A stretch of 64,000 bases of DNA from Cylicocyclus nassatus. Taxonomy: Eukaryota > Nematoda > Chromadorea > Rhabditida > Strongylidae. A program made the position numbers and the translations under genes. Within the stretch, counting starts at the first letter, position 1. Each line of letters opens with the position of its first letter. Positions 12,584 through 23,892 of this stretch are shown here, one piece after another. The notes below the pieces were generated by a model. The model was not told the DNA's origin and made no database searches. It worked only from the letters and a program-made list of their open reading frames with translations. The stretch is taken from positions 43,202,025 to 43,266,024 of the forward strand of contig CATQJL010000316.1 of the NCBI GenBank assembly GCA_958299035.1, in the 5' to 3' direction.

Positions 12584-14166
12584 TTGGGCCATTACCTTGC
12601 CATAGACGGTGAAGAAGAACATAGCTTCGATCGATTTTTGATAGACAGTGATGAAGGGGAGAGAGGTCCTTTAGTTGATGCCGAAGAAGTGGATCAGTTA
12701 TTCGAACAAGAGACGGATGAAGGCGAGACAGAAGAGGATGATACCGCCGACGACGTCGAAGACGTGTGGATGCAAAATATTTAGAGTTTTAGAAGGCATA
12801 CTTTCACCACTTCCTCCGGGATGTACTCAGATTTTGGCGGATTGTACAGATCCAATTGATTTCTTCCGGCTTTTTGTTGATGACGATTTACTGGACTACA
12901 TCACAGAGGAGACAAATCGTTACGGCAAACAAAAGAATTCTTCCTGGTCAGAAACATCAGTGTTTGAGCTGAAAAAAGTTTTTTGCTTTGACAATGCAAA
13001 TGGGAATAGTGAGACTGCCTTCGCTCCGCGATTATTGGTCTACAGATGTGGTATTTGGAGGCAACCCCATTGGTGCTAAAGTGATGGCAAGGACCAGATT
13101 TGAAGATCTTTTGGCAAATATCCATTTTGCGGATAATGAAACGGCTGACAAAAGCAATAGGCTGTAAAAAATTCAAAACTTCGTGGATGAAATGAATGTA
13201 CGGTTCCAAGGAGTGTAAGAGCCCCACAAAGAAGTTTGCATCGACGAATCCTTGATTCCATTTAGAGGGAGGATCGTGTTTCGCCAGTATATGCCCAAAA
13301 AAAGGCACAAGTATGGAATAAAAATCTTCAAGCTATGCATCAGAGGCGGATATACTTATAAAATGAGTGTATACGCGGGTAAACAGCAGCAACCTAGAGA
13401 AGGAAGTGTAGCCGAAGATGTCGCTATAAAGCTTATGGATGGTCTTCTGGATTGTGGCAGGACCTTATACACCGATAATTGGTACACAAGCCTTACTCTG
13501 GCGGAGAAGCTACTCGCAAGGGATGCCAACCTCGTTGGCACAATCAGGATAAACAGGCGAGGATTGCCTAAAATTGTGATTGAAACTAGACTGAAACGCG
13601 GAGAATCTATTGCGCGTCAGAATCAGAAAGGAATTATGGTGCTGAAATGGAAGGACAAACGAGATGTGTTCATGCTATCAACAATTCACGACAACACAAC
13701 CAACGACTCTGGAAAACCTCTTGTCGTCACGGATTATAATTCAGGAAAATCCTTTATCGACATTTCCGACCAGATGGCCGCCTACTATCCATTTATCAGA
13801 AAAACTGCCAAATGGTATATAAGAATATTCTTCCACATCCTTGACCAAACAGCGGTTATCAATGCTTGGCACCTCTACAACACGTCCAATGAGATAAAGA
13901 TGCGACTGGTCAAATTCAAAAAATCTTTGATTCGATCTTGGCTGAATGCACAGACCGAACCTTCATCGAGCAAACACAAATTGGAAGAGATTACAGGACC
14001 AAAACGCAAGGCTAGGCACCGATGTGTGAAGTGTTACAAGGAATTGGTACGAACTCATGGATCTCCATTTGCAGCAATAAGGACTAGGAAAGTTACCATT
14101 AGATGTACTAAATGCAAAAAGTTTTTCTGTTTGGAATGCTTTCAGAATAAGCATAAAAAATGTTGA
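12584..14166 (+). pseudogene. piggyBac transposase (DDE_Tnp_1_7 type), frame-disrupted
   Basis: The N-terminal part (12584-12783) is highly acidic, with runs of D and E before a V-W-M segment, as in many piggyBac transposases. The 3' part is a clean open frame ending at 14166. The catalytic triad is visible: C-I-D-E-S (GAC at 13243-13245), Y-T-D-N-W-Y-T-S (GAT at 13474-13476), and I-D-I-S-D-Q (GAC at 13759-13761, with a further GAC at 13768-13770). The C terminus (about 14020-14163) has a cysteine-rich cross-brace finger, C-V-K-C then C-T-K-C-K-K-F-F-C-L-E-C and a final H-K-K-C. Lesions are a stop at about 12782, a frame change near 13000-13020, and TAA codons at about 13166 and 13216. The enzyme would excise and insert at TTAA; this copy as read cannot make the full protein. 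Intron removal cannot explain the two TAA codons in conserved sequence. Confidence 0.92.
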
Positions 14167-14732
14167 GTGTTTTTTCTTTGTAGATGGCGAATGTTGAGTC
14201 TAGCTACGTATGTTCATATGTTCTTATTTACCATTAGCTGTGATGTTTTTTGTTATTATTGCACCAATAAAATGTATATCTAACATAATTGCATCAGTAT
14301 TATGTCTATGCAAAGGTTACCGCCAAATTGTTTTCAAAATGCCATTTTTCATAAAGGTGCTTTTTCAGAATGCTATCTTTTTGATTGAGATGCTAACTTT
14401 CTTTTATTCATGAACAATATCTGATTTGGTTGACTAAATCCAAGTTCTTGGTGAAAATTCGATGCACGATTACCTACCTACCGTATGCCTACCGTAACCC
14501 CAGATGCATCCATTGAAGTAAAAAAATGATATGTTGATTGGAAACCAGCATAGTCACTTCACTCGTAACGTTTTTCAGTCAAAAAATCCCAAATAATAAC
14601 CTACAGTACACCCACCGTAGCCTTCCGAGAGGTTATCGTAATCAGCTAATGTCATATTCAGAATCAGTGGGTAGGAAAACCCCTAGAATGATTCCTTCCA
14701 GTGAACACAGATATTTCTGACGAACTTATAGC

Positions 14733-14799
14733 CGTGACCCACCATGTGGGTCACATTGTCCCACGTGGCAGTCATTGCGTGACCCGCCATGTGGGTCAC
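14733..14799. promoter_or_regulatory. Subterminal palindromic repeats of the piggyBac right end
   Basis: Two copies of a 21-bp near-palindrome (GTGACCCRCCATGTGGGTCA followed by C) sit 46 bp apart at 14733-14753 and 14779-14799, just inside the right terminal repeat. They bracket the subterminal repeat shared with the left end. A role as transposase-binding sites is an inference from position. Confidence 0.55.
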
Positions 14800-15004
14800 A
14801 TTGTCGTCAATGTGTTAAAATCGCTTGGGTCAACAACACAACAAGACTGCACCTCCGCTCTAAATACGAGCTTCTGGTTCTAACAGATTTGACAAGAAAT
14901 GATATCAATTGCATAGTTTTGCAAAAAGGGCATCAAAAGGATAGTCGAGTCGATAAAACATAAATTGAGGAATATGCACAGAAAATCGAGAATATATATA
15001 TATA

Positions 15005-15676
15005 CAGGGTGTCCCAAAAAATGTGAGCTCTGTTTGATTGTTAGTAACTCCGTTGCTTTCATGTCTTTTGCCGAGCTTGAGGCACCATTTTACATAGTGA
15101 AGTTCAACTTAGACCTACAGTATGGAACGAATCGTTGATCGCTCTTCATTACTGTGTGACTACGGTAGGAACTTCGACAAGGATTTTAGGCCATTGGAGG
15201 CCATATTTTCCTCGAACAAAACCAAACACGCCAAAGACTCTTATACTATGGTAAAGAAAGCCGCTGATTTCGAATATGAAATTTCCACTTACTGTGATGC
15301 TTCTTTCCAAGGTTATTCCATGTAAATCGTAATAACTTATTTTCCACCATTTGCCAGAAAGGTAATTACACCGTCAAAAAGCTAAGAACACTCGTGATAA
15401 GTTGTGTAATGGAATCAGCGTGCAAGAAAACCCTAGTACACGATTTTTCAGATTTTTTGAAAAAAAATTGTCAAATGGCATATTTCACAATAGATCCACA
15501 TGCTAGAAGTTCATACCGTAATCCTACAGTAACGAACACCGACCGGTGATTCGTTTCATACAAAAATCTAAATTGAAACTTGCTTCAAAAAATGATATCT
15601 CAAGCTCGGCAGAAGACATGAAAGCAACGGAGTTACTAACGATCAAACAGTGTTCACATTTTTCTGGGACACCCTG
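15005..15676. mobile_element. CAGGGTGTCCC MITE (672 bp), copy in the palindrome loop
   Basis: Flanked by TA (15003-15004 and 15677-15678). The left end reads CAGGGTGTCCCAAAAAATGT and the right end is its complement apart from a few bases. The whole element is a long imperfect hairpin; internal mirror blocks include the GAGCTTGAGGCACC / TCAAGCTCGG region and CATTACTGT / TACAGTAA. Related full-length copies are at 50528 and 62793, and a diverged one at 24805. No coding capacity. Confidence 0.92.
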
Positions 15677-15682
15677 TATATA

Positions 15683-16392
15683 TTAGGTGGGTGCAAAAGT
15701 TCCGTCGTTTCATTTTCAAAAATTTGTAACTTCGCCAGATTTCAACGGATTTGCTTCCTTGTAATTTTATTAGAAAGAATAGATCTTCCGCTTTTAACCT
15801 CTGTTTTGTGGAGCTTCTGTTTTACACAGAGTGCCGAGATAAAAATGGAAAACTAAGACCATGTAAACTTTGACCATTTTAAGTTAGATTACCAATAATC
15901 TGGAATGCTGCAGAAAAATCTGAAATCGTCAGTACATATGTTTTTTGACCTACCCTTTGCATCTGTGAAAAAATTGTGCTGTTTGGACGTCTCTGTGAGA
16001 AGTTATGAATATCGAGCTTACTATGGAAAAGGCCAAAATTAGTTGATTTGTCCATTTTCGCGAAAATCATAACTTCTCACAGAGACGTCCAAGCAGCACA
16101 ATTTTTTCACAGATGCAAAGGGTAGGTCAAAAAACATAGGTACTGATGATTTCAGATTTTTCTGCAGCGTTCTAGATTTTTGGTGACCTGACTTAAAATG
16201 GTCAAAGTTTACATGGTCTTAGTTTTCCATTTTTATCTCCGCACCCAATGTGAAACAGAAACTCGGCAAAACAGCGTTTGAAAGAGAAAGACTTATTCTT
16301 TCTAATAAAATTACGCGCAAGCAAATCCGTTGAAGCAGCGCAAAGTTACAAATTCTTGAAAATGAAACGACAGAACTTTTGCACCCACCTAA
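15683..16392. mobile_element. TTAGGTGGGTGCAAAAG foldback MITE (710 bp)
   Basis: TA flanks at 15681-15682 and 16393-16394. The ends TTAGGTGGGTGCAAAAGTTC and complement are followed by at least 45 bp of close pairing, and the pairing continues inward to a centre near 16040, where AACTTCTCACAGAGACGTCC faces its complement. The element is therefore almost wholly palindromic. It directly follows the CAGGGTGTCCC element with only TATATA between their ends. Confidence 0.92.
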
Positions 16393-18524
16393 TATATATA
16401 TATATTCTCGATTTTCTGTGCGTATTCCTCAATTTATGTTTTATCGACTATACTTTTGATGCCCTTTTTGCAAAACTATACAATTGATATTATTTCATTT
16501 CTATCATAAGCTCGTATTTAGAGCGGCGGTGCAGTCTTGTTGTGTTGTTGACCCAAGCGATTTTAAGGAGAGGGTGGAAGAGTGGGGAGGGAGAGGAGGG
16601 AGGTGATGCTGTTGCTCACGGTACTTGTCGCGATCAAGACCGCGCCCCTGTTTAAAGCTACGCATGCATGAAAGTTATGCCAGTCAAGGAGTGCCTGCTT
16701 TCGTGATGGCAAGCCGTTGCGTTCTCTGCCAAAGGTGGCCCTTTGCTGCAGGGGAGTCTAGGCGTTTGAATCCCCCCCCTCCCCTTCACTTCAGGTACCT
16801 GCTTTCTTGCTACTCCCAAATGAGAAACGAAACTTACTGAGCAATCCTCAACATCACAAATATAATAGAAATGCTAGAAGCTACTTATTTCAGATGCTCT
16901 ACCATAGATATCGGTAACTTTTGGCAAAGAAAGCCCTTGCAAATAAAGAAGAAATGCACTTTCAAAATAGTCCCGGGACTGCTAATAATTTGATTGTTAC
17001 TACAAAGTTAATGACTATTGCGCGCAACGTTTCCGAGCAAATATCTCCTCAGTCATTTGAGGAGAAGGTAGAAATTTTAAAATTTAGTCAACGATCTCCG
17101 CTGACGCGTTCCCATATGGAGACAAATTTTTCGACGATGCTTTGCATCGAAACCTATGTTTTCGCAAATTTGCATTCCAATCCATAACTTTGCAAGATCT
17201 GATAATTTAGGCCCTATCTTCACGGTCAAAACCCACATAAATCCGATAAGCCGGCAATTTTCGAGGGATTCGTTTATCGGACCCGCTTGTGCTTTTGCAA
17301 GATGAATTTCAGATGTTGGCAGAGTCATGCAAATAGTTGTGGTCAAAACCTTGTTTGTAACTCTCTTTGTATAAATTTCGTTTCGGAAAGACAGTCACAC
17401 ACAAAAAACGTAAACAATCTCAATCGGTATAAGTCGTGATAGCGGAATACATTGAATTAATGTTATCAAGTGGAAATAGGCTCATTATAAATGTTAGCAA
17501 AATAATAAGTTCATTCACACCCAAAGAAGGAAACATATTGGATCCACATATTTGAAGAGAGTATTATTTCCTTCATTCTATTCTACACTTCTCTTTTGCT
17601 GTCCACAACACTTCTCAAACATCGTGATAAAATTTCAAGCTAAAGCTGTTGTTGTCAATTCGTTAAGTAAAGGTTATGGCATAAATGCCAAATTGCGTTA
17701 TTCGCAAACATCAAGATGAAAAAAGAAAAATTAGATATGGCAGATTGCTTACGTGTCACTTTGTGGTTTATGGTTTCGAGTAGACTAAATCGATAGGTCT
17801 GGAAATGATAGTAAAAAGCATTGTTGCCGGAAAACGAAGCCCGTGCTGAACACATTTTGAAAACTTGCCTGTTACTAGGCTATAAAATTTGCAATGGCTT
17901 TCAAAGTTCTATATTACAAACGACCTTACATATATGTCAGGCCGCTCGATAACTCTCCCTGATTGATTTTACAACATAACAAAAATGCTTTCTGTTTTAT
18001 GGTGCCTTTCGATAAAGCAGGACAAGCGCTTTGTCAGTTTCCAAATGATTCGCGCATGAACTCTCTACAATAGACGCTTTACCTACAGTGCTGGCCATAG
18101 CTATAAAGCCACCCTAAAACACTGTAATTTGCTCTGTCTTGAACGAAATTGTCTGAAAAGCCACTATTATGCTTATAAACCAACGTTAAATCATTGGCCA
18201 AAGCGGCTTCCAATTTTTACTAATTTTGACTGGAGAAGAATTGGAAAATTGAAAGAAAGTGTCCGAAAGCTGCTCACAGCTATAAAGCCACTTCCCATTT
18301 TCGATCACTAGTACATTCTTTAGACCTAAAATTTTTTTTTCACAACATCAAAATATGAATCATTCGTCACCTGGGAGCTGTCGCCTTTTGAAAAAAGGTT
18401 TGTACTGCATTTTTTGCTTCAAAATGCATGAAAAATCACACTGTTTCAAAAAACTGCTTTTCTACCGGATTTCAAGCACTTATTTGACTCGGATGAAGTT
18501 CCTAGGATTCGCTTAGCCTTTGCA

Positions 18525-19164
18525 GTGTTTACGGTAAGCGGCACTTGAGTCTACATGTAGTGACATTTTTAGAACGTCCCTCACCTTTAGGTAAACGAGC
18601 TTTCGAACCGTGGAAGTTAAGTTGATGCCCGAAAAACTCGCACATGTGCTTAGTACCTCGCCGCCTGTACGACGGTAGACTCGTGCGCAAAGTCTGGACA
18701 TCATCGTAAGTCTGGGGATTCTGGTTCCTCACTCTTTTTCTCCAAAAATGAGCGGTGCTTTCCGCATAGTTATGACACACTCTGATCACTCAATCGGGCG
18801 GAAAACCGCTCAAAGATATGAAATTCTCGTACTCCTGACAGTTCTAAAAAACTGACTTGATGAGAGTTCAAAGGAGTAGAATTTGAAGACATGTGAGATG
18901 CACTGTACACCACCAAACTGCAGAGAAACCGCTCCAACTTCATTGCTGCAAATTCATCATCGTAAAGGTTTTGACAGTTTTCGCATAAGTCGTGGCCATG
19001 CAAACAAAATGTCAACTTCCGATGGGAAGTTTCCGTACGCCAGAAATTGAGTTTTGCGTCTCAGAAGCGCGCTTACACCTCGGCAAGGTGAGGCTCATTT
19101 ATCAACGTTTATCAACGTCAGCGACTACGCAATGTTTATTGTAGCGCTTTTCACCCTATTCTTT
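18525..19164. other. Spacer between palindrome and partial arm copy
   Basis: Two overlapping minus-strand frames (18529-18789 and 18770-19015) have protein-like composition, including a C-L-H-G-H-D-L-C-E-N-C cluster that could bind a metal. I do not recognise a family and no splice or start context supports a gene; it may be a further transposon remnant. Confidence 0.35.
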
Positions 19165-19617
19165 GCTAAGGCTAAGCGAACCCTAAGATCTTCATTCGAG
19201 TCACATAAGTGCTAGAAAATCCAGGAAAAAGCAATTTTTTGAAACAATGTAACCTTTTATGCATTGTTAAGCAAAAAATGCAGTACAAATCTTCTTTTCA
19301 AAAAGCGACAGCTCCCAAATGTGACAAATGATTCAAATTTTGTTGGGTGAATGAAGAAAGAATTCTAGGTTCAAAGAATGTACTAGTGATCGAAAAATGG
19401 TAGGTGGCTTTATAGCTGTGACCAGCCTTCAGTACACTTTTTTTCAATTTTTTAATTTTTCTTTAGTCAAAATTAGTGAAAATCGGGAGCCGCTCTGGCC
19501 AATGATATAAGGTTGGTTTATACACAAAATAATGGCTTTTAGGAAATTGCGTTCAAGACATTGCAAATTACAACGATTTTGAGGGTGGCTGTATAGTTAT
19601 GGCCACCACTATAGTAC
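19165..19617. repeat. Partial third copy of the palindrome arm end
   Basis: About 450 bp matches the outer end of the left arm (10193-10630) in the same orientation, with visibly more divergence than the two arms show to each other. Shared landmarks are AATGCAGTACAAA, GAATGTACTAGTGATCGAAA, the GGTGGCTTTATAGCTGTG word and a final TTATGGCCA block. The presence of a third copy argues that the arm is, or carries, a dispersed repeat. Confidence 0.85.
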
Positions 19618-19761
19618 GATGGACAAAAAAGTAGGTATCTCATTTGTAAGACCATTGCTTTTGAAAATGATAAAAAATTGCTATTGCATGTCCAAAAATC
19701 CTCAACGCATTGCCTTTGCCCCAGAATGGAATGCGAGCTCTAACAATTTGATGACTGTCTA

Positions 19762-20630
19762 AGGGCCGCATTAACATACATCCAGGGAGGGGATCGCAGC
19801 TCATAAGAAAGCTCATATCCTGAAGCTCTAAATATCTGGATTTCACGCTGTTACCTATCCGTAAGTACTTCCACCATACCTTACTATGAACATCTTGAAA
19901 GGGAGCAAGAGGCTGTATAAGCCACATTTTACAGGTTTTATATGATCCATTAATGATCCCCCGCGGCTGAAAGTCATTCCTTCAAAGTCATTTTTCTCCC
20001 TTCAAAGTTCACAAACTTGTACTGATTATCTAACCAGCAGTGCTAAGCATGCTGCTGATAGGTAGGTGCCAGAGTAAGCGAATATTTTGTTCGGGTTGGG
20101 GTCCCGCGCAGAATTGACGTCACTTGGATTGACGCCAGCATGGTGAGTGACGTCCATTCTGCGCGGGACCCCAACCTGAACAAAATATTCGCTTTCTCTG
20201 GCGCCTGCCTAAGAACAAATGAGTTTTTGGAATATCAACTTTTCGATAAATCCCAACTTTCGACTAGTGGTTCGAATTTCATGACTTTGAAATATCACTT
20301 GTTCTTATCAGCAACATGCTTAGCACTGTTGGGTTGATGAACAGAACAACCTTGGAATGTTTTCTCTAACTTTGAAGTAAGAAAAATGACTTTGATGAAA
20401 AGACGATTGGCCGCCAAGGATTATCAGGGAACCATACAAAATGCCTGAAAATGCGGCTTGTACAATTTCTCGCTCCTTTTCAGTATGTTCATAGTGAAGG
20501 ATGGTATGAATATTTACGGATGGATAGACAGCGTGAATCCAGAAGTTCGGAGCGTCAGGATATGGAGCTTTCTTCCAAAGTTGCGATCCCCTTCCCGGCG
20601 AGGTGTCAATGCATGCGGCCCTAATTCAAT
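19762..20630. mobile_element. Foldback element, about 870 bp
   Basis: A long inverted repeat centred near 20135. The innermost stem, TTCGGGTTGGGGTCCCGCGC with its complement at about 20160-20190, is nearly perfect. Outer blocks also pair: GCTAAGCATGCTGCTGATA with the complement near 20300, and GCTCATATCCTGAAGCTC near 19807-19832 with the block near 20545-20575. Pairing stops at TGCGGCCCT on both sides. Exact ends and any target duplication could not be fixed. Confidence 0.85.
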
Positions 20631-20639
20631 AAACGCCGG

Positions 20640-23590
20640 TCAAGGCGCTTTATCAGCCGAAAAAAGTCGCTTTGTGCTGTTTTACACTGGTACTGAAACT
20701 GTTTGTGCATCAGACGCCTATGACGCCTATACTGCGGCCACTCAGTATAACTTTTGGTCAAAAATTTTACGTCAATTGAGTTTATGCAGATGCTTGCAAG
20801 TCACTTTTGCTTTGCTTCATACTCAGATACTTGAACGCTTAAATAACTTTTCTTCAAGCGCAGAGAGCGCGAAAGTTTATTTTGTTTTGTCTCGCGTTTC
20901 AGACATTCTCAATTTCCTTGCCTATCTTCGGTGGCTGCCTTCAAAAGTTCCTGGGTGCAAAAATCGTATTCTAAATAGCTTATCCCCGCAGTTACACGTC
21001 TGGCTCAACGGTGTTTTCCTCAAATACTCGCTATGAACTCACTTGATTTTTTTGACATTCATTTGCTCATTGCCCTTCTCAAAGCGCGACAGAAACATCT
21101 GTGCTTCTCTTTTACAAGTTTCACTTAGGTCACAAAGGTGGGGCTTGCTTCTCTATGGCTACGAAGCTTACGAGATGTTTGCTTGTTTTGAGTAATCTGC
21201 AAAAGATTGCGCCCAAGAGCTTTTTGGCCCTATTCTAACCGTAATGACAGCAGTGTCGGTCCAGGATTGAACTGCCCAACAAAGCTAAAGATAACGTTTG
21301 AGTCGCATAGATAGTTTCAAAGCGTAGGTTCGTTAGTGATCAGTGGCTTTCCTTAAAGGCCCAAGCAGCGCAGGCAATTTGTCTTGCATAGATAGTTTCA
21401 AAGCGTAGGTTCGTTAGTGATCAGTGGCTTTCCTTAAAGGCCCAAGCAGCGCCGCAGGCAATTTGTCTTCTTTCTCAAAATTTTAAAGAGATTTTTGTTA
21501 TGCAAATGTTCTCCTCGTTTCTCTTTACGAAGGGCTTCTCTATTTTCTTTCAGTTTATTTGCAATGCGATCTTCTTTTTTACTTTTGAGATCCGCACGCA
21601 TACGTCAATGCTTGAGATGCTGCTAAAGCAGTGCGATGCTTTCCAGAGCAAAGAACCTCTTTTCTTCCGTTTTAGTGACTTCCTCACCCGCAGAAAGGTG
21701 AGCGGCTCCGGCAAAATTGTGTTCCCTGTCGGACCTCCCCTCCCAAATGAGCATTGCCACTACAGTAGCCGAAATCAGTGACGATAGTTATTTCAGAAAG
21801 CGACGGTGCCACCTCAGGCGTTGTTGAGCGACAGATGAGTAATTTTCTTTCAGACAATAATTTTTGCGGAGAAAAATGATTTTTTTGGAAAAATTTTAAT
21901 GGGAAAAAATGGTTTTTAGAACTTTGCTTCGACGCTGCTTTCAGTAGCCCAAGTTAAGTTGTCAGTGCTTTCGAAGATTCTCCTGCAAAAATGTTCTGTT
22001 TACTAATACTTCTAAATAAGTTGCATTCATAAGCATATCCTCATAGATACATAGATACACGTACTCTGGTAACCTTCACTTTAAGGGCTATGAGGGGACA
22101 CAACCTTCACCTAGAAAAAACAGAAGTTATCCGCCCCGAATCTTATTATCCTGACTATATCGGAACGAATGTTAATGAAGCAAATATAGGGAATAATATC
22201 TTTAGTTATCTCAGCAAAACCGAGAATTTGCGTTCTCATAGCCTTTTTTACCTTAAAAAGAAGGTTTCTGTGGAATCTTCGCTAGAAATCGAGACAAAAT
22301 TTCTCAGTTATCCTCTCATTTGAATAAAATCGAGTTTCAGAAGTTTAGAAAAGCTACTGGAGTTGAATAAAAACGAGAAACTGCGCTTGAATCTTGCGCA
22401 AAGGGCCGCGCACGAAAACGCTGGTCTTTCTCGTTAATGAGTAATTTTCAAAGCTTGGGACGTTAGATATATGTATAATGTTGTAGAGTTTCGTTGAGAC
22501 CCCGCGGAGATCTACGACAGAGTTAAATGCCCCGTCGGCTCTGGTCTGTCTCCGATGCTCGTCTGCGTCTCCGCGCGCTGCGCGCTACCTCGCTACCCCA
22601 AACGCGGGGCGCGGGGCATTTGGCTCTGGTACCCTTTTCTTCGCTATTTCGAACCCAATTTTAGCAAGCTATATATCATTTGAAGCTCTTGATCTCTATT
22701 TTCACGCTGACAACGTCCCAGAACCACATTTTTTATTTTATCGAGAAATCCAGCAAAAACCCTGTTTTCGAAAATCTCTCGTTTTTCTCCTAGTCTGACT
22801 CTTTTCACGCAATTTTTTCGTGCATTCTATAGATCTTGCTCCAATTCATAACGCAGACAACCACCCAGCCCTTACCTCTTCGATTATGGTAGAATTTTTC
22901 GCGAAAAATCATTGAAAGCTCGTTTTTCTTTACCTTGTTCTGTTTTAGTGCTTTCGCATCGATTTTTTCCAGCTTGGGCGGTTTTTGCTCACAACAATAA
23001 GCGCAACAATCCAGACAACGTCCCAGGAGAAAGGAACGTCAATGCGGGGCTAAAAATTCCAAGGACGCATCAAAAATCAAAACCCCGTATTGCACATTGC
23101 TGGTCCTGAAGCGAAAAATTGCACCTTGAAAAGCCGCCACACAAAAGATTTCAAACTATTGCAGCGTTTTTATCCGGTTTTCAGCAGATTCTTTATCTTT
23201 TTATATCTGTTTTACGTCATTTTCTCTTCGCTGATTTCTTTAAACAAGCTTCACTATTTATGACGTCAAATGTTCAAACAACCTTCACTTTTGACGCCCT
23301 GTCTCTAGACTATCGAAGGCATGCTCGCGAGTCTTTGTCTCCGCAAATTTGCCTTCCCATCAAAGACTGGATTCCTCTCAATGTTTCAGCTACTAATCAA
23401 TACAAGCTCCTTTACCTGTGCCCGTCATAAACGACTTCTTTCCTTTTAACGTTGCCATTATCTTTTTTAGCTTCCAACTGAAACGGACACTGTTACTTTT
23501 TTGAAGTTAAAGTCACCTTTCTAAAGTTTTGCAATTTTCAATGGCTACTTTGCTAATATTTACACTCTGCTGTAAGTCGCATTTGGACGT
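20640..23590. other. Region without a recognised gene
   Basis: Plus-strand frames at 20458-21036, 21500-21781, 22912-23109 and 23119-23430 are longer than chance alone would often give, but they lack recognisable domains and consistent splice links. A GC-rich inverted pair (AAATGCCCCG near 22527 and CGGGGCATTT near 22611) lies inside. A spliced gene or diverged transposon is possible but not supportable. Confidence 0.35.
21309..21467. repeat. Tandem duplication, about 78 bp, two copies
   Basis: The block starting GCATAGATAGTTTCAAAGCG and ending GGCAATTTGTCTT occurs twice head to tail, the second copy with a three-base insertion (CGC) in the AAGCAGCG region. The near identity points to a recent duplication. 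Confidence 0.9.
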
Positions 23591-23892
23591 CGCCACGTTA
23601 GCGTGGTGGACGAATGAGAACCATACCCTATTGAACGGTAATTCAAAGACCATTTATAATGTAAAGAACATAATTTTATGAATGAAAATCTTCAGACTGT
23701 AAAAAAGCATGAAACAACTTATGATGGTACTCGGACCTGCAATGGTAAGGTGTGGCGTTTCGTTTCGTCGTGATTTTTGAAGTCATCAATTTTGAGTTCG
23801 TCCATAAACGGCATTGTTTCGCATAATTTCACTGCCTTGCGTAGATTCCACCACAACTAAAAATTTTGAATTTTTTGGCACGGCTTTACTTA

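Larger units (their letters stand above)
12140..14818 (+). mobile_element. Complete piggyBac element with TTAA duplication
   Basis: TTAA lies at 12140-12143 and 14815-14818. The terminal inverted repeats are CACGTTGACGAC (12144-12155) and the complement of CACATTGACGAC (14803-14814), one mismatch in twelve. A subterminal inverted pair lies inside: TGCCACTTGGGACAATG at 12176-12192 faces the complement of TGCCACGTGGGACAATG at 14754-14770. Asymmetric subterminal repeats of this kind are known in piggyBac elements. At the right end a 46-bp period repeat carries two near-palindromes, GTGACCCACCATGTGGGTCA at 14733 and a variant at 14779. The transposase (12584-14166) is on the plus strand. The empty site is preserved in the other palindrome arm. 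Confidence 0.93.
10193..18522. repeat. Giant palindrome, arms about 2.1 kb
   Basis: The left arm is 10193-12143 plus 14819-15004; the right arm is 16393-18522 in inverted orientation. Translated chance frames show the pairing at a glance: the frame at 11524-11757 (minus) reappears almost unchanged at 16921-17187 (plus), 10858-11058 (plus) at 17655-17855 (minus), and 10402-10584 (minus) at 18129-18311 (plus). By eye only scattered substitutions and small indels separate the arms, so the inversion is young or kept alike by gene conversion. The left arm is interrupted by a piggyBac element at a TTAA; the right arm has the same TTAA uninterrupted at 16563-16566. The loop is formed by two MITEs. 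No frame in the arms resembles a known transposase or other protein. The structure could be a foldback transposon or an inverted segmental duplication. Confidence 0.93.

Noticed and set aside
20458..21036. A 192-codon plus-strand frame
   Set aside because: It starts inside the right arm of a foldback element, has no recognisable domain and no homologous support in the window; kept only as unexplained sequence.
22500..22640. GC-rich inverted sequence as a possible rRNA or tRNA fragment
   Set aside because: No cloverleaf or conserved rRNA words could be found; only a short AAATGCCCCG inverted pair is supported.
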